64,000 nt of DNA from an uncultured Granulosicoccaceae bacterium (GCA_938005265.1 CALLOA010000008.1:1-64000); one strand, 5' to 3'. Shown: positions 1 through 8,877, counted from the stretch's first letter. The notes: a model not told the origin generated them from the sequence alone. Made by a program: numbers and translations.

Positions 1-349
1 AAGTAAGTCCACAATACTTCCTCAGTAAAAGTTCAAGAAAAGGGAGAGTTCACAATAGGAGTGGTGAGTATAGATGATTGTGCACAACCTGCGTTTATTG
101 GAACTCAACCAAAAACAAGCACATAGCTGTCCAACTGACACAATTTAAATAGGGCAAATGTTATTGAATGATGTTTTTACCCGATTGAAATCAGTTCTTC
201 TACAGAATGTAACAATTGCGTCAAGCTAATTAAAGCTTGTAGCAAACGGACACTCCCCACCATCCACGGTAAAGCGTCTGCGTAGAAACGCTTCGTCTGT
301 TGCCGACGCACTTTCTATCCGGTCCATTCTAAAATGTCGAGACTCTGAC

Positions 350-769
350 CTAGGAGAAGAACAATGCCGGGCTGATATTGAAGCGCTGGCTGAGTGTCTC
401 GATATGCTGTCTGGTGAGCTGCCGCCCCCTTTCGTTCAGAATCTTTGACACCAGCGATTTGCTCCCGATCTCTGGCAGATCGGCCACGCCCAGGTCATGT
501 TGATCCATCAGCACACGCAGCATCGAAACGGCAGGATCCCCGCTACTGATTCGCTCGTTAAATTCAGCGAAATCGACACTCGAATTCTCCCAACGCTCGA
601 TGGATTTGGAGAGCAATTCGATCAGAATCTGCTGGTTGTCGTAGTCCTCGATCAACTCATCCATCAGAGCAAGTGCCTGCTCGTATTCATCGTCGTTGAC
701 GATCTCCACGACGAAGCTCGCCTGCTCACCCAGGCGCTGCGCGGTTTTCTTTAACGCTGAGAAACTCAT
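350..769 (-). CDS. higA: HigA-like antitoxin (XRE/HTH, type II TA)
   Basis: Internal ATG at 769 (MSFSALKKTAQRLGEQ...). C-terminal HTH-like segment; 4-bp overlap with the upstream HigB-like ORF. The longer ORF to 919 runs antiparallel-free but overlaps higB. Confidence 0.8.
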   Translation of the reverse strand: MSFSALKKTAQRLGEQASFVVEIVNDDEYEQALALMDELIEDYDNQQILIELLSKSIERWENSSVDFAEFNERISSGDPAVSMLRVLMDQHDLGVADLPEIGSKSLVSKILNERGRQLTRQHIETLSQRFNISPALFFS

Positions 770-1086
770 CGTCTCCCCTCCTTCTCGGATCGGTATTTTG
801 CTGTCAGTTTGTCGTATTCCGCATGTGTCACTATATGTCGCACATACAACCTGTTGTGCTTGAACTCGATGAAGGCCAACAGCCTCAAGTGATTGCCACT
901 GATATCGATTACCCACCAACGGTCGAGGTAACGGAAGTTATCCAGTGACGGGAAGACCTGACGGAGTTCATCGGGAGTGCGAAACCTGCCGTTTCTCAAC
1001 ACCCGATAACAATCCTCTATCGCTTGCCGTAAGTTCGGAAATTGCACGGCTGCATCGCGAAAGGGTTTGCGTGAGATGACATGCAT
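766..1086 (-). CDS. higB: HigB-like mRNA interferase toxin (RelE superfamily)
   Basis: MHVISRKPFRDAAVQFPN...RWWVIDISGNHLRLLAFIEFKHNRLYVRHIVTHAEYDK matches the HigB pattern; toxin-before-antitoxin order. Confidence 0.85.
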   Translation of the reverse strand: MHVISRKPFRDAAVQFPNLRQAIEDCYRVLRNGRFRTPDELRQVFPSLDNFRYLDRWWVIDISGNHLRLLAFIEFKHNRLYVRHIVTHAEYDKLTAKYRSEKEGRR

Positions 1087-1101
1087 CAGCTCATTCTATC
1101 G

Positions 1102-1118
1102 GTTGACAATATATCAAC
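1102..1118. promoter_or_regulatory. Putative HigA operator 1 (GTTGACAATATATCAAC dyad)
   Basis: GTTGA...TCAAC inverted repeat 16 bp upstream of the higB start; near-identical second copy at 1130. Confidence 0.6.
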
Positions 1119-1129
1119 TTTAGGCATTA

Positions 1130-1146
1130 GTTGACAATATGTCAAC
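1130..1146. promoter_or_regulatory. Putative HigA operator 2 (GTTGACAATATGTCAAC dyad)
   Basis: Second copy of the dyad, 28 bp from the first. Confidence 0.6.
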
Positions 1147-1343
1147 TTACTTTTGGCTGTATTATTGGAAGGTTGGAGCCAATAGACAATACACCACAGC
1201 CCTTGTGATTGAACCTTGCGATTCAACAGCCGTGCAAGAAATCCTCTGGATTCCAGATCAGCTAACTGCTGGCTTAGAATTTCACGAGCCGACCGCTCAG
1301 CATCACACCGTTCTTTGATCACCCTACTCCTTTCTTGAGCTTT

Positions 1344-1447
1344 TTATATTTCGCGTTTGCGAGCAGACAGGGATGCTTTCCACATCTCTGCATCTTTATC
1401 ATGTTTCCGCTTCTGGGGCGTTATCGCTTTAAGCTTTGCATATTCTA
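1344..1447 (-). pseudogene. C-terminal gene fragment abutting the truncated WYL regulator
   Basis: Open frame without a start encoding LEYAKLKAITPQKRKHDKDAEMWKASLSARKREI*, beginning where WYL homology stops. Confidence 0.35.
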
Positions 1448-1987
1448 ATAAGGGTCAGTTAGTCGGTTTGTTCTTTTTCCATTTCTACATTTGTAATTGA
1501 GTTTCATGCGTCTCGACTCCAAAAACCACACTTCGAATGTTTTCAATACATGCTTGCCAATCGTAGCTACCACCGGCAACGGCAATCTCGGGTTTGGTGT
1601 ACCGATATAGACGTTTCTCAATATTCTGCGCATCTGCAACATTCGATCACGAGGTATCGACTGTTCTATTTTCAGTAAAGCAGAATCAGCCAGATCAGCA
1701 AAAGGAATTGAATAAGTTTGTTTCACTACGGCATAGGACAAAAGAAGCGCAAATCCCTCAGAGGTAGTCAGCTTCGGAGTAAGCAGGATTGAAGCCGGGT
1801 CCAGCGACAACCCGCCACCGGGACCAGCAGACGAGTGAATTAGAAACCCCTCCTCTCGTAGAACTGCGATGTCGCGCAATACGGAGCGCTTTGACGTGCC
1901 AACTGACTCAACCAACTCTGAAACGGTTGTTGTGCCACGACGTCGTAATAGCCTGACTAATTCGTCTCGACGGGTGCGTGTATTCAT
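1445..1987 (-). pseudogene. DeoR/YafY-type HTH plus WYL-domain regulator, C-terminally truncated
   Basis: N-terminal DeoR HTH (RRDELVRLLRRRGTTTVSELVESVGTSKRSVLRDIAVLREEGF); the WYL-like segment ends abruptly after MKLNYKCRNGKRTNRLTDPY. Confidence 0.6.
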
Positions 1988-2100
1988 GTAAAGGAGAATA
2001 CTCTAAATTGGTGTCAGAAAATGGCACTGTTTGTTGGCAAACTTCCTAGCAGGAAATAGAACGACCAAAAGCCATACCATAGTACTCAGGAAATGAAACC

Positions 2101-2505
2101 ATGACGCACAAAAATATCAATCCGGATTCGCTTTATAACTCATTACCCATGGGCAATTCACAGGCCGTGAGGTCCGAACTCAGAGTTTCTATACACTGCT
2201 CAGGCCAAATCGCATGGGATATAAATGACACACTGGTTGGAGAAGGTGATATTGACCTACAAGCCAGGCAGGCATTGTCAAATCTTGAAATGATACTGAA
2301 GAAAAACGGTGCAACAATAAGTGGAGGTGTTCAAATACGGACCTATGTGGTCAATCACAATCTGGCATATCTTGAGCCTATTGGACAGGCAATATCAGAA
2401 TTCTACGGCGACATTACTCCAACGGCAGATACACTCATTGGCGTTCAGTCTCTCGCATTACCCGGATTGATGTTAGAAATCGAAGCTATCGCTGAGATTA
2501 TATAA
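2101..2505 (+). CDS. RidA/YjgF/YER057c/UK114 family protein
   Basis: HCSGQIAWD...GDIDLQARQALSNLEMILKKNGA...RTYVVN...PTADTLIGVQSLALPGLMLEIEAIA is a RidA-family pattern. Confidence 0.85.
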   Translation: MTHKNINPDSLYNSLPMGNSQAVRSELRVSIHCSGQIAWDINDTLVGEGDIDLQARQALSNLEMILKKNGATISGGVQIRTYVVNHNLAYLEPIGQAISEFYGDITPTADTLIGVQSLALPGLMLEIEAIAEII

Positions 2506-2608
2506 AATATCAGCAATTCTTCGTTTGTGGGTTTGGGTAATCACCAGTTGCTTAAAGCGTTCAGCGGCAGACAGATGCCCGGTTAATATTCCCGACAAAC
2601 CAGACATC

Positions 2609-2650
2609 GCTCTGCCAGATGCCAGCTAAAGCTGTCTTTTCTGGCAGAGC
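2609..2650. terminator. Putative terminator hairpin downstream of the RidA-family gene
   Basis: GCTCTGCCAGA / TCTGGCAGAGC, 11-bp perfect arms followed by TTTT. Confidence 0.6.
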
Positions 2651-2676
2651 TTTTACAACTGAAATGTTTGTATACT

Positions 2677-3327
2677 CTACAGTTGCTCAATTCTAATTAC
2701 TTCATGATCAGCTTCGAGCCCATTACCAGAAGTTCTATTAACGTACTTGACCGCCGCACTGAATTCAGGGCTGAAGTACCAGTATTGGGTTCGTGACCAA
2801 TCACCGTGTTTTTGGACACATCTCACTTTGTAAGCATCTACATTACCAATTGCCACATCGATATTAACTTGACTCATCACGTCACATTTACGTGTTCTTT
2901 TGCCTTGTGCCTGCCCATGAGCATTAGCCTGTACGAATCTAAAGCTGGCAACATTTCCTACTTTAAGCGGCCAGATCTCCCCTTTTTTAGTCAAATTTCT
3001 ATTCTCACCCTTAAACCAGTCTGGATTTTTGTTGCAGTCCCACCATGAAGCAGGCGGAGATATCGGATCTTCAAGACCCTCCCATGAACAACCATTACTG
3101 GCGCGGCCGGTGTGTGTGCCATCTGCATTGATGTTCAAAATTTCATAAAAACGTTCTTCTCCATTCTTTTTATCTAGCTGATGAATCCTACTGGAAGTCA
3201 GAGCAGGCTTTTCCATTGGCTCGAGTTCCACTGAAGACGGATTTTCCTGCACAGTGCTGGTTGTAGCACAACCAGTTAGCAGAGCAATGCCGATAAAGCA
3301 TGTTGTTTTAATCAGTATATTTTTCAT
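2677..3327 (-). CDS. Predicted lipoprotein of unknown function
   Basis: ATG at 3327; MKNILIKTTCFIGIALLTGCATTS signal with lipobox LLTGC. Confidence 0.7.
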   Translation of the reverse strand: MKNILIKTTCFIGIALLTGCATTSTVQENPSSVELEPMEKPALTSSRIHQLDKKNGEERFYEILNINADGTHTGRASNGCSWEGLEDPISPPASWWDCNKNPDWFKGENRNLTKKGEIWPLKVGNVASFRFVQANAHGQAQGKRTRKCDVMSQVNIDVAIGNVDAYKVRCVQKHGDWSRTQYWYFSPEFSAAVKYVNRTSGNGLEADHEVIRIEQL

Positions 3328-3510
3328 AATTATTTCCTTTGTCTTGTTTAATTTAAATATATGTTCAGGCCTGTCTGATTTTCTGCATCTCTGTTCCAAT
3401 AAGACTGACATGGACTAACACTTAAGCGCGCTCCAACATTTGCCCGGACCTTAGGTCAGCATTACTAATTGGATGTACGAGCCTTTGGAACAAAGGCCCG
3501 GGAGATCTAA

Positions 3511-5217
3511 TCAATACTTTCGTATCATTGAAAAGTGCGAGGAAGTGATAATCCTCAACAGCAATAGCATCAGCAGAACAAGGCCCGAAGCTCCTGATCC
3601 GCCACTTCCTCCGGTAACAGTCGCGCTCGACTGACTACGCTGTTCTTCTCGTGTTAGCGCATCAGGGTCGTTTCTCAGATTGTCACCAAAGGCGACAACC
3701 GTACCAACACCATTCTCCATTCTTGAGCGAATTGAATTGAATTGTCTATCAGGCCCTTCCTGAAATACTTCAGGTTCAGCGATTTGGTGTACTACACTTT
3801 CATCTCCAATCGTAAATACTACAATTCTTTCGTCTCGATTAGTTTCAATGGATGTAAGGTAGAATTCGTCCAGCAAGGGTACAGTCTGGAAGTTGTTACA
3901 TAACTCACCACTTGCAAGTAAAGGTGTTGAATCAAAATCAGGCGCGCCGGTATCAAAGCGCTGCAGGCAGTATCGAGCTCCCGTACTACGGTCAGGATTC
4001 ATAAATATTTCTATCCGTGCCCATGCCAAACCAACGCCAGTCTCATCTAAACCACCATCAGCAAAAACATCGTACTGACTACCGGAAAGCCGAACCATCG
4101 CCGTTGCAGGTTCAGCATCATTTACCACCTCAAAAACGGTCTCACTTCTAAGGCTCATTAGTGCCTCAAGATAATCGGCTTCTCCTTCAAGGTTCAGCCT
4201 TGATTGCACCACTTCACCATCAACCGAACTAACTGTCATATTCACAGTACCGTCGACTATCGAGGGCCGGCGGTCGCCAATACCTCTAATTATCCGTTGA
4301 TCTTCGTTATTACTCAGTAATGGTGCAAGCGGTGAGCCGTTAACACGAAAATCATCGACAAAACTGTCAGTTTCTACTGCGAAAATGTTTACTACAGACA
4401 CATCTCCTTCGCCTTCTGTTGATACGTCAATAATTGATGGCTGCTCAAACGAACGCAAATTTGTATCCGTAGGAAATTGCACAACCATTGATTCACCATT
4501 AACACTGGCGGTCAAAACAGAGGTTTCACGATTGATAGATAATGCCAGCTCATAAATGCCACCTAATTCGGGAATTGTTAACGGAAAACTGGCACAATCG
4601 TTAGAATTTCCATCCAATATCAAATATTCCTGCAAACGCCCGTCCGCATCACGCTCGTCAAAGCACAGTTGCACCTGACTACCTTCCGGCCTGATTTTTA
4701 TCCTCAAATCTGATCTGACATTCCCCTCTTCTTGCGTAACACCTTCACGATCCGGGAATCCTCCATCAACACGGGAATTATGAAAATAATGCAATAAACG
4801 AATTCTCAGTTCACCCGTTTCGCTGATCGTGCTTGACACATCAGGCTGAACAATTGCACTGAACAACGTATCGATCCCGCTATCAGTATTGTATGGTGAT
4901 TCGAATGTCATGGCGCGATGAGCTGAGTTTGAATCGCCCGCTGCTCTTAGCTGAATTGAATTATCAAGCCTGATTATTTCACTTCCCGCAGATAAGTCAC
5001 CTATTTCATCATCATCCCAATATCCAACAGTCCAGAGATTGGTTTCGTTACTGAAGTCTTCCGCAAACGGATCTGCCATTACAAACGTGGGTAAGGACAG
5101 AATGAAAAGCAAGAATGATTTAGTAGCTCTGTTGGTAAACAGTCGAGCCGATAATCGCAATAAAACAGTGCCGGTAAAGCACTTTTCGGTAGGGAAAAAA
5201 ACCATAGAAAACTCCAT
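3511..5217 (-). CDS. Secreted/surface protein paralog A with Gly-rich plus hydrophobic C-terminal tail
   Basis: Signal-like N-terminus; ends ...TVTGGSGGSGASGLVLLMLLLLRIITSSHFSMIRKY (GlyGly-CTERM-like). Shares GTVxxxxDNxRNDPxALTxEE with the 5486-7123 ORF. Confidence 0.7.
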   Translation of the reverse strand: MEFSMVFFPTEKCFTGTVLLRLSARLFTNRATKSFLLFILSLPTFVMADPFAEDFSNETNLWTVGYWDDDEIGDLSAGSEIIRLDNSIQLRAAGDSNSAHRAMTFESPYNTDSGIDTLFSAIVQPDVSSTISETGELRIRLLHYFHNSRVDGGFPDREGVTQEEGNVRSDLRIKIRPEGSQVQLCFDERDADGRLQEYLILDGNSNDCASFPLTIPELGGIYELALSINRETSVLTASVNGESMVVQFPTDTNLRSFEQPSIIDVSTEGEGDVSVVNIFAVETDSFVDDFRVNGSPLAPLLSNNEDQRIIRGIGDRRPSIVDGTVNMTVSSVDGEVVQSRLNLEGEADYLEALMSLRSETVFEVVNDAEPATAMVRLSGSQYDVFADGGLDETGVGLAWARIEIFMNPDRSTGARYCLQRFDTGAPDFDSTPLLASGELCNNFQTVPLLDEFYLTSIETNRDERIVVFTIGDESVVHQIAEPEVFQEGPDRQFNSIRSRMENGVGTVVAFGDNLRNDPDALTREEQRSQSSATVTGGSGGSGASGLVLLMLLLLRIITSSHFSMIRKY

Positions 5218-5320
5218 TGTTAATAAAACACAATGACTTCCATGTCGTTGAACTTTAATTATTTTGCTTTCGAGTTGATTCGTTCAACTAAAGTCTTATC
5301 GGCATAAATCAAATCACAAC

Positions 5321-5339
5321 CATCACCCTTTCAGGGGAA
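5321..5339. promoter_or_regulatory. Putative operator copy 1: CATCACCCTTTCAGGGGAA
   Basis: Dyad shared with 7219-7237 and 8378-8396; 104 bp upstream of the 5217 start. Confidence 0.45.
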
Positions 5340-5485
5340 AGGAAAAGCAATTTTCCACTTGTTGGAAAGAAATGTGATCTACTCACTATGTCGATTTGTA
5401 CCAACTGCTTTCCTGATATTGCATCAGAAAAACCAACCCCGAGCCAACATCGACCCGGGAGCTGGCATGGCATTTACTGCATACC

Positions 5486-7123
5486 TTAAAATATCTGCCG
5501 TCCGAGAATACGGAGAATTAGAACCAAATTTTTTCTGCGCCGGTAAAATAGATAAGTAGATGCAAACAACACTAAAGCTGGCAAGAGAGGATCGAATACT
5601 GACCTGTCTGCTATCGAACAGCCTCCACCACCCCCAGAGGTTAGGCTCGCTGCAAGTTCCTCGTCAGTGAGCGCTGCAGGATCGTTGCGTACATTATCGA
5701 ACAAACCAATAACGGTTCCTGTCGCGCCTCTCGCTATGCGGGATTGAGCCCGAACCGTTTCGCCGCGTGGAAAAATAGCAGAGTTTATAGGCAGCACCTT
5801 TGTTTCATTTCCAAGGGTAAAGATAAGAGCTCTAGCCTCTTGATCCAGATCAATTGACGCTTTATAAACTGTATCTTCCTCAACCTGCAGATCAAAAGTA
5901 GGACAACGATCATTATCTTCCCCGTCTGCCAAATCTGTAGTAACCGAGAAGTCAGCGGCATCAGAACGAATTGCACAATACTCCCCAACCAGAGCTCCGT
6001 CCGGATTTTTGATTAGCATGACGCTGGACCACACCTCGCCATTGCTGTCTTCCGGATCACTTGAGAATTCGTTATAGAAAACCCCGGAAATCCTAACCGC
6101 CGCAAAGCCTTCGCCCAGATCAACGTCTGAGTCGCTGGAGTAGAGCATTTCGGCCTCAAGGTATTCGGTCGCATTAGCCAATCGAAGAAAAGTATCGTTA
6201 TCAGAATTCGTGTCCGAGTTACTAACACTCAGCAATAGTTGCTCATTTACAATGCGTTTATCCCGTTCGGTATCAGCAGAAAAATCATCGAAGTCCCCGG
6301 TTCTGTAGCGCCCTTCCTCAGATGCCACAGCCAGCTCAATTGAACCCCAATTGGTAGAGATACTGTTTACAGAAAATTCGGCATTGTTGGCACCGTCTCG
6401 AACCCGAGCTCTGGCCAGATAGAATGGCGCTGCCACATCAAACATCTCTGTTGGTGCATCTATACGAATTTCTTCCTCATTTACACGCACAAACATCTGG
6501 CCGGCTTCCTCATCTATGCCCACCATCATGTTGTAGGTTGTATTTAGCTCTGGTACTAGCTCAAGGGTTGAGCAGTCTTCCATTCCCTCGACAGCTGGTT
6601 CGAATCCACCATCGGCCGTACGGTTTTCAAAGCAATACAGGAAGTGATCCTCACTGGGGTCTGCATACAGATAAACCTCAACATAGATGTTGACGTCTCC
6701 ATACCGGCGATCAAGTGATTCGTCGTCCTGTGCGGGACCACCGTCCGTAATGCTGTTATAAAACCTGCCCTGGATTGAATAACCTACCCTACCAGATTCC
6801 GGTCTTGTGGAGCTTGTCGTTACGCTGCTCTCTAACTGTTGCAGTACACCAGAGGGCTGGATATTAAATTCTCCTCTTTCATCATCAGTCGGATCAATAT
6901 CAACAATGGTCAATTGCAATTGACCGTTTGCGAACTTCGCCGGATCGACATTTTCGACAAGATTCCTGGCTTCGGTTCGAAAATTGATATTCACAAAATC
7001 TAGCGAGAAATCATCTGCAAAAACAGTATCTTGAGCTTGTACAGAGGTTACAGCACCTGTCAACAGACATGATGCTATTGCGACACCGGTAATTTTCGAT
7101 TGATATTTTTTTCTGACCTTCAT
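5486..7123 (-). CDS. Secreted/surface protein paralog B with JDVT-CTERM-like sorting tail
   Basis: Signal peptide MKVRKKYQSKITGVAIASCLLTGAVTSVQAQ; C-terminus GGGGGCSIADRSVFDPLLPALVLFASTYLFYRRRK (Gly/Cys motif, TM helix, Arg cluster). Confidence 0.75.
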   Translation of the reverse strand: MKVRKKYQSKITGVAIASCLLTGAVTSVQAQDTVFADDFSLDFVNINFRTEARNLVENVDPAKFANGQLQLTIVDIDPTDDERGEFNIQPSGVLQQLESSVTTSSTRPESGRVGYSIQGRFYNSITDGGPAQDDESLDRRYGDVNIYVEVYLYADPSEDHFLYCFENRTADGGFEPAVEGMEDCSTLELVPELNTTYNMMVGIDEEAGQMFVRVNEEEIRIDAPTEMFDVAAPFYLARARVRDGANNAEFSVNSISTNWGSIELAVASEEGRYRTGDFDDFSADTERDKRIVNEQLLLSVSNSDTNSDNDTFLRLANATEYLEAEMLYSSDSDVDLGEGFAAVRISGVFYNEFSSDPEDSNGEVWSSVMLIKNPDGALVGEYCAIRSDAADFSVTTDLADGEDNDRCPTFDLQVEEDTVYKASIDLDQEARALIFTLGNETKVLPINSAIFPRGETVRAQSRIARGATGTVIGLFDNVRNDPAALTDEELAASLTSGGGGGCSIADRSVFDPLLPALVLFASTYLFYRRRKNLVLILRILGRQIF

Positions 7124-7218
7124 TTTTTTCCCTTTCAGATAATTATTGTTTTCCGTGCTTCCAGCTCATTCATTCATCGGATAAGCGGTCTCAATTTTAA
7201 AAAACACAAAAAACAACG

Positions 7219-7237
7219 CATCACCCGATTGGGGGAT
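7219..7237. promoter_or_regulatory. Putative operator copy 2: CATCACCCGATTGGGGGAT
   Basis: Same dyad; 96 bp upstream of the 7123 start and inside the divergent region with the 7413 regulator. Confidence 0.5.
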
Positions 7238-7412
7238 GAAATCTGAATATGTGCTGCCTATCCTTATATCAGTACCGTTTTGATAGGCATCTGTGACGCA
7301 CCCTGGTTAACAACATTACTTTTTGTGACATTCAACCACAGACATTCTGTGAACAGGTCTCTATACAAATCACTAAAATATATAAATTGCAGCAGCTAGT
7401 TAAGGAAAACCA

Positions 7413-8054
7413 TTGCTTGAGAATAACTACCAGGCTATTTTGGCAGTACTTGATCAATTGTATTTGGGTTTGTGTATTACCCGTGTGGATAACGTTGTGA
7501 TAGTGCGCAATGCAATGGCAGAAAGGATTTTGTTTACACACAGCGCTATAAAATTGGCACAGGACAGCAGACTGATCTGCCGTGACGCCGACAAGCAAAG
7601 ATCTCTGGAGGAAGCTTTACTATCCGCTTGCTCTGACGAATCTAGCTCGAATCATTCAAATGAAATTTTGATATCTAATGACCAAAATTGCGAACAACAT
7701 CCGCTACTAATCGAAGTATCTCCACTAAAAGATACATCTGTTGTTCACGAAGATACCACAAGGCTCGCACTGATCTCACTGCTCGACCCACAACAGATTT
7801 TGAAGTCAGACCCTACGAAAACAGCTCTTGTATTTGGTCTTACAGCAGCAGAATCAGCTGTGTGCCAGATGTTGGTTGATGGGAACACCACATCCGATAT
7901 AGCAGACCAACGTGGCGTGAGTACGGAAACAATCAAGAGCCAGATAAAGGCGGTGTTAAGGAAGTGCCACTGTAAAAAACGTTCAGACTTGATCCGGCAG
8001 GTCTGGTCACTTACCAGCCCAATGACATGCCGTATGGTCGCTTCTAAACAATAG
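7413..8054 (+). CDS. LuxR-type HTH regulator, short paralog lacking the N-terminal region
   Basis: TTG start after an AAGGA; C-terminal LTAAESAVCQMLVDGNTTSDIADQRGVSTETIKSQIKAVLRKCHCKKRSDLIRQV; aligns to the C-terminal half of the 8878-10035 protein. Confidence 0.75.
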   Translation: MLENNYQAILAVLDQLYLGLCITRVDNVVIVRNAMAERILFTHSAIKLAQDSRLICRDADKQRSLEEALLSACSDESSSNHSNEILISNDQNCEQHPLLIEVSPLKDTSVVHEDTTRLALISLLDPQQILKSDPTKTALVFGLTAAESAVCQMLVDGNTTSDIADQRGVSTETIKSQIKAVLRKCHCKKRSDLIRQVWSLTSPMTCRMVASKQ

Positions 8055-8072
8055 AATTAAACTATTTAGAAG

Positions 8073-8177
8073 CTAAAAATGTGTATCTGGTTCAGCCGAT
8101 GTAACCTCAAGAGTAGTTTGGCAGGCTGTACCAACCAGAATGAATGAAACCATAAATCCGAGCATAATTCTTTTCAT
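8073..8177 (-). CDS. Small predicted lipoprotein (34 aa), not in the supplied ORF track
   Basis: Hand translation: MKRIMLGFMVSFILVGTACQTTLEVTSAEPDTHF*; lipobox VGTAC. Confidence 0.5.
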   Translation of the reverse strand: MKRIMLGFMVSFILVGTACQTTLEVTSAEPDTHF

Positions 8178-8223
8178 TCTGTATCCGCGGTTTCATGTTC
8201 AATCTGAACCATGAATATTTTTC

Positions 8224-8304
8224 AAAATATTTTGGGGATCACCTGTTTCCCTGACTATGAATAACCTACCATGGCTTGATTCCATGGCAATCCCCAAAAT
8301 TTTT
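8224..8304. other. Long stem-loop (putative structured leader or RNA)
   Basis: ATTTTGGGGAT (8229-8239) pairs with ATCCCCAAAAT (8290-8300), extendable by A/T pairs; inner CCATGG...CCATGG repeat. Confidence 0.45.
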
Positions 8305-8377
8305 ATAGCAATGCAATGTCTACGACACAGCTGCATGTAGTGTTCTATTTAAATCTAGCTAACTTGGTGTCTGGTTT

Positions 8378-8396
8378 CATCACCCACATGGGGGAT
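8378..8396. promoter_or_regulatory. Putative operator copy 3: CATCACCCACATGGGGGAT
   Basis: Same dyad as at 5321 and 7219; in the long intergenic region between 8177(-) and 8878(+). Confidence 0.5.
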
Positions 8397-8630
8397 ATGT
8401 TGAAGTAAATTTGTAAAGTAAATCGCAAAAAGCATTTTTAGTTGCAGGGCATGGCTGCAATAGAGGGAACATCCGACAACGAGCAGGGCAAAATTCGTAA
8501 TATTTTTGAAACCAGACAAAGCTAAGCAAGAAATGAGAAATTATTGATCAATAAATCTCAGGGTAATTCAGCTCACCATTAGACGAATGATTTATTCCAT
8601 GGCGCGTCCAAACTTGCTTTCCAAACCTTA

Positions 8631-8668
8631 TCTATACAAAATCTATACAAATCAAAATCTATACAAAT
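8631..8668. repeat. Three direct repeats of TCTATACAAA
   Basis: Copies at 8631, 8642 and 8658; CTATACAAAT also at 7361-7370 upstream of the paralogous regulator. Confidence 0.6.
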
Positions 8669-8877
8669 TCCGAATTATATACAGTTTGATAATGGTTTAA
8701 AATTGGGACGACAGATATTTGTAGTGTCTATAATATTTAAATAAGATTAGCTCTTGGTGATCAGAAAAGGAAACAGCATGCGTTTTCAGATAACGCATGG
8801 AACAACATAAATGATTAGAGTGGTGATGTAATTGTTGTAGGCCGCCTGTTTTGAATCAGAAAAGTAGGATTTTAACA

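Larger units (their letters stand above)
1086..1322 (-). pseudogene. Short coiled-coil-like ORF, possibly a remnant of a plasmid/phage-type protein
   Basis: GTG start with an AAAGGAG upstream; ERCDAERSAREILSQQLADLESRGFLARLLNRK looks like a coiled-coil C-terminus, then runs into the higBA promoter. Confidence 0.25.

Noticed and set aside
195-349. Integron attC-like sequence downstream of higA (TAACAATTGCGTCAAGC near 207)
   Set aside because: Resembles part of attC sites, but I found no matching RYYYAAC/GTTRRRY core pair or full L/R arm pairing.
3481-3497. GCCTTTG-GAA-CAAAGGC hairpin as terminator
   Set aside because: Perfect but short stem without a U-tract; not listed as a terminator.
5785-6741. 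Nested same-strand and antisense ORFs inside the secreted paralog B
   Set aside because: Alternate frames of a well-supported CDS; compositions look like frame noise.
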